Origin: Mixophyes australis
Taxonomy: Eukaryota > Chordata > Amphibia > Anura > Limnodynastidae
NCBI GenBank assembly: GCA_036250195.1
Contig: JAVHZZ010000074.1
Location: 1 to 64,000 of the forward strand
Length of the DNA: 64,000 nt
Direction of reading: 5' to 3'
Part shown: positions 26,851-40,812 of the stretch, one piece after another
Position numbering within the stretch: position 1 is the stretch's first letter
Layout: the number at the start of each line of letters is the position of its first letter
Made by a program: the position numbers and the translations under genes
Notes under the pieces: generated by a model
Seen by the model: the letters and a program-made list of their open reading frames with translations, nothing else
Database searches by the model: none
Told to the model about the DNA's origin: nothing

Positions 26851-29356
26851 TTGCCGTCCAAAAACAAGGCTTTTTTACACTCCTGTCTCCCTTTCTCTTG
26901 GAAACAATGACTTACATCAATCCTTTTAAATAAATCTTGTTTCTCATGACATTTCTAACAATGCCCTCAATTATCAACTTTCTAAGTCTTTCTGATCAAG
27001 AACAATCGCAAAACAAAGTCATTTCTTCATTGCCGTCCAAAAACAACGCTTTTTTACACTCCTGTCTCCCTTTCTCTTGGAAACAATGACTTACATCAAT
27101 CCTTTTACATAATTCTTGTTTCTCATGACATTTCTAACATTGCCCACAATTATCAACTTTCTAAGTCTTTCTGAGCAAGAGAAATCGCAAAAGATAGTCA
27201 TTTCTTCATTGCCGTCCAAAAACAAGGCTTTTTTACACTCCTGTCTCCCTTTCTCTTGGAAACAATGACTTACATCAATCCTTTTACATAATTCTTGTTT
27301 CTCATGACATTTATAACATTGCCCACAATTATCAACTTTCTAAGTCTTTCTGAGCAAGAGAAATCGCAAAAGATAGTCATTTCTTCATTGCCGTCCAAAA
27401 ACAACGCTTTTTTACACTCCTGTCTCCCTTTCCCTTGGAAACAATGACTTACATCAATCCTTTTACATAATTCTTGTTTCTCATGACATTTCTAACATTG
27501 CCCACAATTATCAACTTTCTAAGTCTTTCTGAGCAAGAGAAATCGCAAAAGATAGTCATTTCTTCATTGCCGTCCAAAAACAACGCTTTTTTACACTCCT
27601 GTCTCCCTTTCTCATGGAAACAATGACTAACATCAATCCTTTTACATAATTCTTGTTTCTCATGACATTTCTAACATTGCCCACAATTATCAACTTTCTA
27701 AGTCTTTCTGAGCAAGAGAAATCGCAAAAGATAGTCATTTCTTCATTGCCGTCCAAAAACAAGGCTTTTTTACACTCCTGTCTCCCTTTCTCTTGGAAAC
27801 AATGACTTACATCAATCCTTTTACATAATTCTTGTTTCTCATGACATTTCTAACATTGCCCACAATTATCAACTTTCTAAGTCTTTCTGAGCAAGAGAAA
27901 TCGCAAAAGATAGTCATTTCTTCATTGCCGTCCAAAAACAAGGCTTTTTTACACTCCTGTCTCCCTTTCTCTTGGAAACAATGACTTACATCAATCCTTT
28001 TACATAATTCTTGTTTCTCATGACATTTCTAACATTGCCCACAATTATCAACTTTCTAAGTCTTTCTGAGCAAGAGAAATCGCAAAAGATAGTCATTTCT
28101 TCATTGCCGTCCAAAAACAAGGCTTTTTTACACTCCTGTCTCCCTTTCTCTTGGAAACAATGACTAACATCAATCCTTTTACATAATTCTTTTTTCTCAT
28201 GACATTTCTAACATTGCCCACAATTATCAACTTTCTAAGTCTTTCTGAGCAAGAGAAATCGCAAAACACAGTCATTTCTTCATTGCCGTCCAAAAACAAG
28301 GCTTTTTTACACTCCTGTCTCCCTTTCTCTTGGAAACAATGACTTACATCAATCCTTTTACATAATTCTTGTTTCTCATGACATTTCTAACATTGCCCAC
28401 AATTATCAACTTTCTAAGTCTTTCTGAGCAAGAGAAATCGCAAAAGATAGTCATTTCTTCATTGCCGTCCAAAAACAACGCTTTTTTACACTCCTGTCTC
28501 CCTTTCTCTTGGAAACAATGACTTACATCAATCCTTTTACATAATTCTTGTTTCTCATGACATTTCTAACATTGCCCACAATTATCAACTTTCTAAGTCT
28601 TTCTGAGCAAGAGAAATCGCAAAAGATAGTCATTTCTTCATTGCCGTCCAAAAACAAGGCTTTTTTACACTCCTGTCTCCCTTTCCCTTGGAAACAATGA
28701 CTTACATCAATCCTTTTACATAATTCTTGTTTCTCATGACATTTATAACATTGCCCACAATTATCAACTTTCTAAGTCTTTCTGATCAAGAAAAATCGCA
28801 AAACATAGTCATTTCTTCATTGCCGTCCAAAAACAAGGTTTTTTTACACTCCTGTCTCCCTTTCTCTTGGAAACAATGACTAACATCAATCCTTTTACAT
28901 AATTCTTGTTTCTCATGACATTTCTAACATTGCCCACAATTATCAACTTTCTAAGTCTTTCTGAGCAAGAGAAATCGCAAAAGATAGTCATTTCTTCATT
29001 GCCGTCCAAAAACAATGCTTTTTTACACTCCTGTCTCCCTTTCTCTTGGAAACAATGACTTACATCAATCCTTTTACATAATTCTCGTTTCTCATGACAT
29101 TTCTAACATTGCCCACAATTATCAACTTTCTAAGTCTTTCTGAGCAAGAGAAATCGCAAAACATAGTCATTTCTTCATTGCCGTCCAAAAACAACGCTTT
29201 TTTACACTCCTGTCTCACTTTCTCTTGGAAACAATGACTAACATCAATCCTTTTACATAATTCTTGTTTCTCATGACATTTCTAACATTGCCCACAATTA
29301 TCAACTTTCTAAGTCTTTCAGAGCAAGAGAAATCGCAAAAGATAGTCATTTCTTCA
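26851..29356. repeat. Higher-order repeat unit D, 14 monomers (2506 bp)
   Basis: Order is p79A; p18C; p105A; p18C+p46C; p18C+p63A (27567); two plain; p89T (28104); plain; p18C; p46C+p105A+p146T; p63A+p20T (28820); p88C; p40A+p63A+p143A. Compared with units A and B it has gained the p20T (AAGGTTTTT) monomer. The 27567 copy has a private change giving CTCATGG. The next p79A is exactly 2506 bp on. Confidence 0.87.
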
Positions 29357-32300
29357 TTGCCGTCCAAAAACAAGGCTTTTTTACACTCCTGTCTCCCTTT
29401 CTCTTGGAAACAATGACTTACATCAATCCTTTTAAATAAATCTTGTTTCTCATGACATTTCTAACAATGCCCTCAATTATCAACTTTCTAAGTCTTTCTG
29501 ATCAAGAACAATCGCAAAACAAAGTCATTTCTTCATTGCCGTCCAAAAACAACGCTTTTTTACACTCCTGTCTCCCTTTCTCTTGGAAACAATGACTTAC
29601 ATCAATCCTTTTACATAATTCTTGTTTCTCATGACATTTCTAACATTGCCCACAATTATCAACTTTCTAAGTCTTTCTGAGCAAGAGAAATCGCAAAAGA
29701 TAGTCATTTCTTCATTGCCGTCCAAAAACAAGGCTTTTTTACACTCCTGTCTCCCTTTCTCTTGGAAACAATGACTTACATCAATCCTTTTACATAATTC
29801 TTGTTTCTCATGACATTTATAACATTGCCCACAATTATCAACTTTCTAAGTCTTTCTGAGCAAGAGAAATCGCAAAAGATAGTCATTTCTTCATTGCCGT
29901 CCAAAAACAACGCTTTTTTACACTCCTGTCTCCCTTTCCCTTGGAAACAATGACTTACATCAATCCTTTTACATAATTCTTGTTTCTCATGACATTTCTA
30001 ACATTGCCCACAATTATCAACTTTCTAAGTCTTTCTGAGCAAGAGAAATCGCAAAAGATAGTCATTTCTTCATTGCCGTCCAAAAACAACGCTTTTTTAC
30101 ACTCCTGTCTCCCTTTCTCTTGGAAACAATGACTAACATCAATCCTTTTACATAATTCTTGTTTCTCATGACATTTCTAACATTGCCCACAATTATCAAC
30201 TTTCTAAGTCTTTCTGAGCAAGAGAAATCGCAAAAGATAGTCATTTCTTCATTGCCGTCCAAAAACAAGGCTTTTTTACACTCCTGTCTCCCTTTCTCTT
30301 GGAAACAATGACTTACATCAATCCTTTTACATAATTCTTGTTTCTCATGACATTTCTAACATTGCCCACAATTATCAACTTTCTAAGTCTTTCTGAGCAA
30401 GAGAAATCGCAAAAGATAGTCATTTCTTCATTGCCGTCCAAAAACAAGGCTTTTTTACACTCCTGTCTCCCTTTCTCTTGGAAACAATGACTTACATCAA
30501 TCCTTTTACATAATTCTTGTTTCTCATGACATTTCTAACATTGCCCACAATTATCAACTTTCTAAGTCTTTCTGAGCAAGAGAAATCGCAAAAGATAGTC
30601 ATTTCTTCATTGCCGTCCAAAAACAAGGCTTTTTTACACTCCTGTCTCCCTTTCTCTTGGAAACAATGACTAACATCAATCCTTTTACATAATTCTTTTT
30701 TCTCATGACATTTCTAACATTGCCCACAATTATCAACTTTCTAAGTCTTTCTGAGCAAGAGAAATCGCAAAACACAGTCATTTCTTCATTGCCGTCCAAA
30801 AACAAGGCTTTTTTACACTCCTGTCTCCCTTTCTCTTGGAAACAATGACTTACATCAATCCTTTTACATAATTCTTGTTTCTCATGACATTTCTAACATT
30901 GCCCACAATTATCAACTTTCTAAGTCTTTCTGAGCAAGAGAAATCGCAAAAGATAGTCATTTCTTCATTGCCGTCCAAAAACAACGCTTTTTTACACTCC
31001 TGTCTCCCTTTCTCTTGGAAACAATGACTTACATCAATCCTTTTACATAATTCTTGTTTCTCATGACATTTCTAACATTGCCCACAATTATCAACTTTCT
31101 AAGTCTTTCTGAGCAAGAGAAATCGCAAAAGATAGTCATTTCTTCATTGCCGTCCAAAAACAAGGCTTTTTTACACTCCTGTCTCCCTTTCCCTTGGAAA
31201 CAATGACTTACATCAATCCTTTTACATAATTCTTGTTTCTCATGACATTTATAACATTGCCCACAATTATCAACTTTCTAAGTCTTTCTGAGCAAGAGAA
31301 ATCGCAAAAGATAGTCATTTCTTCATTGCCGTCCAAAAACAACGCTTTTTTACACTCCTGTCTCCCTTTCCCTTGGAAACAATGACTTACATCAATCCTT
31401 TTACATAATTCTTGTTTCTAATGACATTTCTAACATTGCCCACAATTATCAACTTTCTAAGTCTTTCTGATCAAGAAAAATCGCAAAACATAGTCATTTC
31501 TTCATTGCCGTCCAAAAACAAGGTTTTTTTACACTCCTGTCTCCCTTTCTCTTGGAAACAATGACTAACATCAATCCTTTTACATAATTCTTGTTTCTCA
31601 TGACATTTCTAACATTGCCCACAATTATCAACTTTCTAAGTCTTTCTGAGCAAGAGAAATCGCAAAAGATAGTCATTTCTTCATTGCCGTCCAAAAACAA
31701 CGCTTTTTTACACTCCTGTCTCCCTTTCTCTTGGAAACAATGACTTACATCAATCCTTTTACATAATTCTTGTTTCTCATGACATTTCTAACATTGCCCA
31801 CAATTATCAACTTTCTAAGTCTTTCTGAGCAAGAGAAATCGCAAAAGATAGTCATTTCTTCATTGCCGTCCAAAAACAAGGCTTTTTTACACTCCTGTCT
31901 CCCTTTCTCTTGGAAACAATGACTTACATCAATCCTTTTACATAATTCTTGTTTCTCATGACATTTCTAACATTGCCCACAATTATCAACTTTCTAATTC
32001 TTTCTGAGCAAGAGAAATCGCAAAAGATAGTCATTTCTTCATTGCCGTCCAAAAACAAGGCTTTTTTACACTCCTGTCTCCCTTTCTCTTGGAAACAATG
32101 ACTAACATCAATCCTTTTACATAATTCTTGTTTCTCATGACATTTCTAACATTGCCCACAATTATCAACTTTCTAAGTCTTTCTGAGCAAGAGAAATCGC
32201 AAAAGATAGTCATTTCTTCATTGCCGTCCAAAAACAAGGCTTTTTTACACTCCTGTCTCCCTTTCTCTTGGAAACAATGACTTACATCAATCCTTTTACA

Positions 32301-32578
32301 TAATTCTCGTTTCTCATGACATTTCTAACATTGCCCACAATTATCAACTTTCTAAGTCTTTCTGAGCAAGAGAAATCGCAAAACATAGTCATTTCTTCAT
32401 TGCCGTCCAAAAACAACGCTTTTTTACACTCCTGTCTCACTTTCTCTTGGAAACAATGACTAACATCAATCCTTTTACATAATTCTTGTTTCTCATGACA
32501 TTTCTAACATTGCCCACAATTATCAACTTTCTAAGTCTTTCAGAGCAAGAGAAATCGCAAAAGATAGTCATTTCTTCA
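29357..32578. repeat. Higher-order repeat unit E, 18 monomers (3222 bp)
   Basis: Starts like unit D (p79A, p18C, p105A, p18C+p46C, p18C+p63A at 30073, two plain, p89T at 30610, plain, p18C, p46C+p105A). It then continues p18C+p46C+p95A+p146T (31326), p63A+p20T (31505), p18C, p136T (near 31998), p63A (32042), p88C and p40A+p63A+p143A. The four extra monomers relative to unit D are internal, so the unit grew or shrank by unequal exchange. Confidence 0.87.
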
Positions 32579-35263
32579 TTGCCGTCCAAAAACAAGGCTT
32601 TTTTACACTCCTGTCTCCCTTTCTCTTGGAAACAATGACTTACATCAATCCTTTTAAATAAATCTTGTTTCTCATGACATTTCTAACAATGCCCTCAATT
32701 ATCAACTTTCTAAGTCTTTCTGATCAAGAACAATCGCAAAACAAAGTCATTTCTTCATTGCCGTCCAAAAACAACGCTTTTTTACACTCCTGTCTCCCTT
32801 TCTCTTGGAAACAATGACTTACATCAATCCTTTTACATAATTCTTGTTTCTCATGACATTTCTAACATTGCCCACAATTATCAACTTTCTAAGTCTTTCT
32901 GAGCAAGAGAAATCGCAAAAGATAGTCATTTCTTCATTGCCGTCCAAAAACAAGGCTTTTTTACACTCCTGTCTCCCTTTCTCTTGGAAACAATGACTTA
33001 CATCAATCCTTTTACATAATTCTTGTTTCTCATGACATTTATAACATTGCCCACAATTATCAACTTTCTAAGTCTTTCTGAGCAAGAGAAATCGCAAAAG
33101 ATAGTCATTTCTTCATTGCCGTCCAAAAACAACGCTTTTTTACACTCCTGTCTCCCTTTCCCTTGGAAACAATGACTTACATCAATCCTTTTACATAATT
33201 CTTGTTTCTCATGACATTTCTAACATTGCCCACAATTATCAACTTTCTAAGTCTTTCTGAGCAAGAGAAATCGCAAAAGATAGTCATTTCTTCATTGCCG
33301 TCCAAAAACAACGCTTTTTTACACTCCTGTCTCCCTTTCTCTTGGAAACAATGACTAACATCAATCCTTTTACATAATTCTTGTTTCTCATGACATTTCT
33401 AACATTGCCCACAATTATCAACTTTCTAAGTCTTTCTGAGCAAGAGAAATCGCAAAAGATAGTCATTTCTTCATTGCCGTCCAAAAACAAGGCTTTTTTA
33501 CACTCCTGTCTCCCTTTCTCTTGGAAACAATGACTTACATCAATCCTTTTACATAATTCTTGTTTCTCATGACATTTCTAACATTGCCCACAATTATCAA
33601 CTTTCTAAGTCTTTCTGAGCAAGAGAAATCGCAAAAGATAGTCATTTCTTCATTGCCGTCCAAAAACAAGGCTTTTTTACACTCCTGTCTCCCTTTCTCT
33701 TGGAAACAATGACTTACATCAATCCTTTTACATAATTCTTGTTTCTCATGACATTTCTAACATTGCCCACAATTATCAACTTTCTAAGTCTTTCTGAGCA
33801 AGAGAAATCGCAAAAGATAGTCATTTCTTCATTGCCGTCCAAAAACAAGGCTTTTTTACACTCCTGTCTCCCTTTCTCTTGGAAACAATGACTAACATCA
33901 ATCCTTTTACATAATTCTTTTTTCTCATGACATTTCTAACATTGCCCACAATTATCAACTTTCTAAGTCTTTCTGAGCAAGAGAAATCGCAAAACACAGT
34001 CATTTCTTCATTGCCGTCCAAAAACAAGGCTTTTTTACACTCCTGTCTCCCTTTCTCTTGGAAACAATGACTTACATCAATCCTTTTACATAATTCTTGT
34101 TTCTCATGACATTTCTAACATTGCCCACAATTATCAACTTTCTAAGTCTTTCTGAGCAAGAGAAATCGCAAAAGATAGTCATTTCTTCATTGCCGTCCAA
34201 AAACAACGCTTTTTTACACTCCTGTCTCCCTTTCTCTTGGAAACAATGACTTACATCAATCCTTTTACATAATTCTTGTTTCTCATGACATTTCTAACAT
34301 TGCCCACAATTATCAACTTTCTAAGTCTTTCTGAGCAAGAGAAATCGCAAAAGATAGTCATTTCTTCATTGCCGTCCAAAAACAAGGCTTTTTTACACTC
34401 CTGTCTCCCTTTCCCTTGGAAACAATGACTTACATCAATCCTTTTACATAATTCTTGTTTCTCATGACATTTATAACATTGCCCACAATTATCAACTTTC
34501 TAAGTCTTTCTGAGCAAGAGAAATCGCAAAAGATAGTCATTTCTTCATTGCCGTCCAAAAACAACGCTTTTTTACACTCCTGTCTCCCTTTCCCTTGGAA
34601 ACAATGACTTACATCAATCCTTTTACATAATTCTTGTTTCTAATGACATTTCTAACATTGCCCACAATTATCAACTTTCTAAGTCTTTCTGATCAAGAAA
34701 AATCGCAAAACATAGTCATTTCTTCATTGCCGTCCAAAAACAAGGTTTTTTTACACTCCTGTCTCCCTTTCTCTTGGAAACAATGACTAACATCAATCCT
34801 TTTACATAATTCTTGTTTCTCATGACATTTCTAACATTGCCCACAATTATCAACTTTCTAAGTCTTTCTGAGCAAGAGAAATCGCAAAAGATAGTCATTT
34901 CTTCATTGCCGTCCAAAAACAACGCTTTTTTACACTCCTGTCTCCCTTTCTCTTGGAAACAATGACTTACATCAATCCTTTTACATAATTCTTGTTTCTC
35001 ATGACATTTCTAACATTGCCCACAATTATCAACTTTCTAAGTCTTTCTGAGCAAGAGAAATCGCAAAAGATAGTCATTTCTTCATTGCCGTCCAAAAACA
35101 ACGCTTTTTTACACTCCTGTCTCCCTTTCTCTTGGAAACAATGACTTACATCAATCCTTTTACATAATTCTTGTTTCTCATGACATTTCTAACATTGCCC
35201 ACAATTATCAACTTTCTAATTCTTTCTGAGCAAGAGAAATCGCAAAAGATAGTCATTTCTTCA
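32579..35263. repeat. Higher-order repeat unit F, first 15 monomers match unit E
   Basis: p79A, p18C, p105A, p18C+p46C, p18C+p63A (33295), two plain, p89T (33832), plain, p18C, p46C+p105A, p95A (near 34642), p63A+p20T (34727), p18C, p136T (35220). Each lies exactly 3222 bp after its counterpart in unit E. After 35263 the order switches to p105A, p18C+p46C+p146T, p63A+p68T, so the E-type end (p63A, p88C, p40A) is missing. Confidence 0.87.
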
Positions 35264-37053
35264 TTGCCGTCCAAAAACAAGGCTTTTTTACACTCCTGTC
35301 TCCCTTTCTCTTGGAAACAATGACTTACATCAATCCTTTTACATAATTCTTGTTTCTCATGACATTTATAACATTGCCCACAATTATCAACTTTCTAAGT
35401 CTTTCTGAGCAAGAGAAATCGCAAAAGATAGTCATTTCTTCATTGCCGTCCAAAAACAACGCTTTTTTACACTCCTGTCTCCCTTTCCCTTGGAAACAAT
35501 GACTTACATCAATCCTTTTACATAATTCTTGTTTCTCATGACATTTCTAACATTGCCCACAATTATCAACTTTCTAAGTCTTTCTGATCAAGAAAAATCG
35601 CAAAACATAGTCATTTCTTCATTGCCGTCCAAAAACAAGGCTTTTTTACACTCCTGTCTCCCTTTCTCTTGGAAACAATGACTAACATTAATCCTTTTAC
35701 ATAATTCTTGTTTCTCATGACATTTCTAACATTGCCCACAATTATCAACTTTCTAAGTCTTTCTGAGCAAGAGAAATCGCAAAAGATAGTCATTTCTTCA
35801 TTGCCGTCCAAAAACAAGGCTTTTTTACACTCCTGTCTCCCTTTCGCTTGGAAACAATGACTTACATCAATCCTTTTACATAATTCTTGTTTCTCATGAC
35901 ATTTCTAACATTGCCCACAATTATCAACTTTCTAAGTCTTTCTGAGCAAGAGAAATCGCAAAAGATAGTCATTTCTTCATTGCCGTCCAAAAACAAGGCT
36001 TTTTTACACTCCTGTCTCCCTTTCTCTTGGAAACAATGACTAACATCAATCCTTTTACATAATTATTGTTTCTCATGACATTTCTAACATTGCCCACAAT
36101 TATCAACTTTCTAAGTCTTTCTGAGCAAGAGAAATCGCAAAAGACAGTCATTTCTTCATTGCCGTCCAAAAACAACGCTTTTTTACACTCCTGTCTCCCT
36201 TTCTCTTGGAAACAATGACTTACATCAAGCCTTTTACATAATTCTTGTTTCTCATGACATTTCTAACATTGCCCACAATTATCAAATTTCTAAGTCTTTC
36301 TGAGCAAGAGAAATCGCAAAAGATAGTCATTTCTTCATTGCCGTCCAAAAACAAGGCTTTTTTACACTCCTGTCTCCCTTTCTCTTGGAAACAATGACTT
36401 ACATCAATCCTTTTACATAATTCTTGTTTCTCATGACATTTCTAACATTGCCCACAATTATCAACTTTCTAAGTCTTTCTGAGCAAGAGAAATCGCAAAA
36501 GATAGTCATTTCTTCATTGCCGTCCAAAAACAAGGCTTTTTTACACTCCTGTCTCCCTTTCTCTTGGAAACAATGACTTACATCAATCCTTTTACATAAT
36601 TCTTGTTTCTCATGACATTTCTAACATTGCCCACAATTATCAACTTTCTAAGTCTTTCTGAGCAAGAGAAATCGCAAAACACAGTCATTTCTTCATTGCC
36701 GTCCAAAAACAAGGCTTTTTTACACTCCTGTCTCCCTTTCTCTTGGAAACAATGACTTACATCAATCCTTTTACATAATTCTTGTTTCTCATGACATTTC
36801 TAACATTGCCCACAATTATCAACTTTCTAAGTCTTTCTGAGCAAGAGAAATCGCAAAAGATAGTCATTTCTTCATTGCCGTCCAAAAACAACGCTTTTTT
36901 ACACTCCTGTCTCCCTTTCTCTTGGAAACAATGACTTACATCAATCCTTTTACATAATTCTTGTTTCTCATGACATTTCTAACATTGCCCACAATTATCA
37001 ACTTTCTAAGTCTTTCTGAGCAAGAGAAATCGCAAAAGATAGTCATTTCTTCA
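34369..37053. repeat. 15-monomer duplication, copy 1 (2685 bp)
   Basis: Order is p46C+p105A; p18C+p46C+p95A+p146T; p63A+p20T (34727); p18C; p136T; p105A; p18C+p46C+p146T; p63A+p68T (35622); p46G; p63A+p86A (35980); p18C+p128A; plain; chimeric p164C/p166C copy (36517-36695); plain; p18C. The first eleven recur 2685 bp downstream. It overlaps the end of higher-order unit F. Confidence 0.82.
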
Positions 37054-39022
37054 TTGCCGTCCAAAAACAAGGCTTTTTTACACTCCTGTCTCCCTTTCCC
37101 TTGGAAACAATGACTTACATCAATCCGTTTACATAATTCTTGTTTCTCATGACATTTATAACATTGCCCACAATTATCAACTTTCTAAGTCTTTCTGAGC
37201 AAGAGAAATCGCAAAAGATAGTCATTTCTTCATTGCCGTCCAAAAACAACGCTTTTTTACACTCCTGTCTCCCTTTCCCTTGGAAACAATGACTTACATC
37301 AATCCTTTTACATAATTCTTGTTTCTAATGACATTTCTAACATTGCCCACAATTATCAACTTTCTAAGTCTTTCTGATCAAGAAAAATCGCAAAACATAG
37401 TCATTTCTTCATTGCCGTCCAAAAACAACGTTTTTTTACACTCCTGTCTCCCTTTCTCTTGGAAACAATGACTAACATCAATCCTTTTACATAATTCTTG
37501 TTTCTCATGACATTTCTAACATTGCCCACAATTATCAACTTTCTAAGTCTTTCTGAGCAAGAGAAATCGCAAAAGATAGTCATTTCTTCATTGCCGTCCA
37601 AAAACAAGGCTTTTTTACACTCCTGTCTCCCTTTCTCTTGGAAACAATGACTTACATCAATCCTTTTACATAATTCTTGTTTCTCATGACATTTCTAACA
37701 TTGCCCACAATTATCAACTTTCTAAGTCTTTCTGAGCAAGAGAAATCGCAAAAGATAGTCATTTCTTCATTGCCGTCCAAAAACAACGCTTTTTTACACT
37801 CCTGTCTCCCTTTCTCTTGGAAACAATGACTTACATCAATCCTTTTACATAATTCTTGTTTCTCATGACATTTCTAACATTGCCCACAATTATCAACTTT
37901 CTAATTCTTTCTGAGCAAGAGAAATCGCAAAAGATAGTCATTTCTTCATTGCCGTCCAAAAACAAGGCTTTTTTACACTCCTGTCTCCCTTTCTCTTGGA
38001 AACAATGACTTACATCAATCCTTTTACATAATTCTTGTTTCTCATGACATTTATAACATTGCCCACAATTATCAACTTTCTAAGTCTTTCTGAGCAAGAG
38101 AAATCGCAAAAGATAGTCATTTCTTCATTGCCGTCCAAAAACAACGCTTTTTTACACTCCTGTCTCCCTTTCCCTTGGAAACAATGACTTACATCAATCC
38201 TTTTACATAATTCTTGTTTCTCATGACATTTCTAACATTGCCCACAATTATCAACTTTCTAAGTCTTTCTGATCAAGAAAAATCGCAAAACATAGTCATT
38301 TCTTCATTGCCGTCCAAAAACAAGGCTTTTTTACACTCCTGTCTCCCTTTCTCTTGGAAACAATGACTAACATTAATCCTTTTACATAATTCTTGTTTCT
38401 CATGACATTTCTAACATTGCCCACAATTATCAACTTTCTAAGTCTTTCTGAGCAAGAGAAATCGCAAAAGATAGTCATTTCTTCATTGCCGTCCAAAAAC
38501 AAGGCTTTTTTACACTCCTGTCTCCCTTTCGCTTGGAAACAATGACTTACATCAATCCTTTTACATAATTCTTGTTTCTCATGACATTTCTAACATTGCC
38601 CACAATTATCAACTTTCTAAGTCTTTCTGAGCAAGAGAAATCGCAAAAGATAGTCATTTCTTCATTGCCGTCCAAAAACAAGGCTTTTTTACACTCCTGT
38701 CTCCCTTTCTCTTGGAAACAATGACTAACATCAATCCTTTTACATAATTATTGTTTCTCATGACATTTCTAACATTGCCCACAATTATCAACTTTCTAAG
38801 TCTTTCTGAGCAAGAGAAATCGCAAAAGACAGTCATTTCTTCATTGCCGTCCAAAAACAACGCTTTTTTACACTCCTGTCTCCCTTTCTCTTGGAAACAA
38901 TGACTTACATCAATCCTTTTACATAATTCTTGTTTCTCATGACATTTCTAACATTGCCCACAATTATCAAATTTCTAAGTCTTTCTGAGCAAGAGAAATC
39001 GCAAAAGATAGTCATTTCTTCA
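37054..39022. repeat. 15-monomer duplication, copy 2 (first 11 monomers)
   Basis: p46C+p105A; p95A+p146T (near 37327); p63A+p20T (37412, here with p18C, giving AACGTTT); plain; p136T (near 37905); p105A; p18C+p46C+p146T; p63A+p68T (38307); p46G; p63A+p86A (38665); p18C+p128A. The following monomer carries p68T+p146T and starts a different order. Confidence 0.8.
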
Positions 39023-39559
39023 TTGCCGTCCAAAAACAAGGCTTTTTTACACTCCTGTCTCCCTTTCTCTTGGAAACAATGACTTACATTAATCCTTTTA
39101 CATAATTCTTGTTTCTCATGACATTTCTAACATTGCCCACAATTATCAACTTTCTAAGTCTTTCTGATCAAGAAAAATCGCAAAACATAGTCATTTCTTC
39201 ATTGCCGTCCAAAAACAAGGCTTTTTTACACTCCTGTCTCCCTTTCTCTTGGAAACAATGACTTACATCAATCCTTTTACATAATTCTTGTTTCTCATGA
39301 CATTTATAACATTGCCCACAATTATCAACTTTCTAAGTCTTTCTGAGCAAGAGAAATCGCAAAAGATAGTCATTTCTTCATTGCCGTCCAAAAACAACGC
39401 TTTTTTACACTCCTGTCTCCCTTTTCCTTGGAAACAATGACTTACATCAATCCTTTTACATAATTCTTGTTTCTCATGACATTTCTAACATTGCCCACAA
39501 TTATCAACTTTCTAAGTCTTTCTGATCAAGAAAAATCGCAAAACATAGTCATTTCTTCA
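38307..39559. repeat. 7-monomer unit, left tandem copy of first pair (1253 bp)
   Basis: Order is p63A+p68T; p46G; p63A+p86A; p18C+p128A; p63T+p68T+p146T; p105A; p18C+p46C+p146T. The next unit begins at 39560 with the same first four monomers. The identical 7-mer order recurs at 50660 and 55486. Confidence 0.85.
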
Positions 39560-40812
39560 TTGCCGTCCAAAAACAAGGCTTTTTTACACTCCTGTCTCCC
39601 TTTCTCTTGGAAACAATGACTAACATTAATCCTTTTACATAATTCTTGTTTCTCATGACATTTCTAACATTGCCCACAATTATCAACTTTCTAAGTCTTT
39701 CTGAGCAAGAGAAATCGCAAAAGATAGTCATTTCTTCATTGCCGTCCAAAAACAAGGCTTTTTTACACTCCTGTCTCCCTTTCGCTTGGAAACAATGACT
39801 TACATCAATCCTTTTACATAATTCTTGTTTCTCATGACATTTCTAACATTGCCCACAATTATCAACTTTCTAAGTCTTTCTGAGCAAGAGAAATCGCAAA
39901 AGATAGTCATTTCTTCATTGCCGTCCAAAAACAAGGCTTTTTTACACTCCTGTCTCCCTTTCTCTTGGAAACAATGACTAACATCAATCCTTTTACATAA
40001 TTATTGTTTCTCATGACATTTCTAACATTGCCCACAATTATCAACTTTCTAAGTCTTTCTGAGCAAGAGAAATCGCAAAAGACAGTCATTTCTTCATTGC
40101 CGTCCAAAAACAACGCTTTTTTACACTCCTGTCTCCCTTTCTCTTGGAAACAATGACTTACATCAATCCTTTTACATAATTCTTGTTTCTCATGACATTT
40201 CTAACATTGCCCACAATTATCAAATTTCTAAGTCTTTCTGAGCAAGAGAAATCGCAAAAGATAGTCATTTCTTCATTGCCGTCCAAAAACAAGGCTTTTT
40301 TACACTCCTGTCTCCCTTTCTCTTGGAAACAATGACTTACATCAATCCTTTTACATAATTCTTGTTTCTCATGACATTTCTAACATTGCCCACAATTATC
40401 AACTTTCTAAGTCTTTCTGATCAAGAAAAATCGCAAAACATAGTCATTTCTTCATTGCCGTCCAAAAACAAGGCTTTTTTACACTCCTGTCTCCCTTTCT
40501 CTTGGAAACAATGACTAACATCAATCCTTTTACATAATTCTTGTTTCTCATGACATTTCTAACATTGCCCACAATTATCAACTTTCTAAGTCTTTCTGAG
40601 CAAGAGAAATCGCAAAAGATAGTCATTTCTTCATTGCCGTCCAAAAACAACGCTTTTTTACACTCCTGTCTCCCTTTCTCTTGGAAACAATGACTAACAT
40701 AAATCCTTTTACATAATTCTTGTTTCTCATGACATTTCTAACATTGCCCACAATTATCAACTTTCTAAGTCTTTCTGAGCAAGAGAAATCGCAAAAGATA
40801 GTCATTTCTTCA
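39560..40812. repeat. 7-monomer unit, right tandem copy of first pair (1253 bp)
   Basis: p63A+p68T; p46G; p63A+p86A (39918); p18C+p128A; p146T; p63A (40455); p18C+p63A+p68A (40634). The last two differ from the left copy, showing the 7-mer amplified only in its first part before the order continues into the p51C cassette. Confidence 0.78.
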
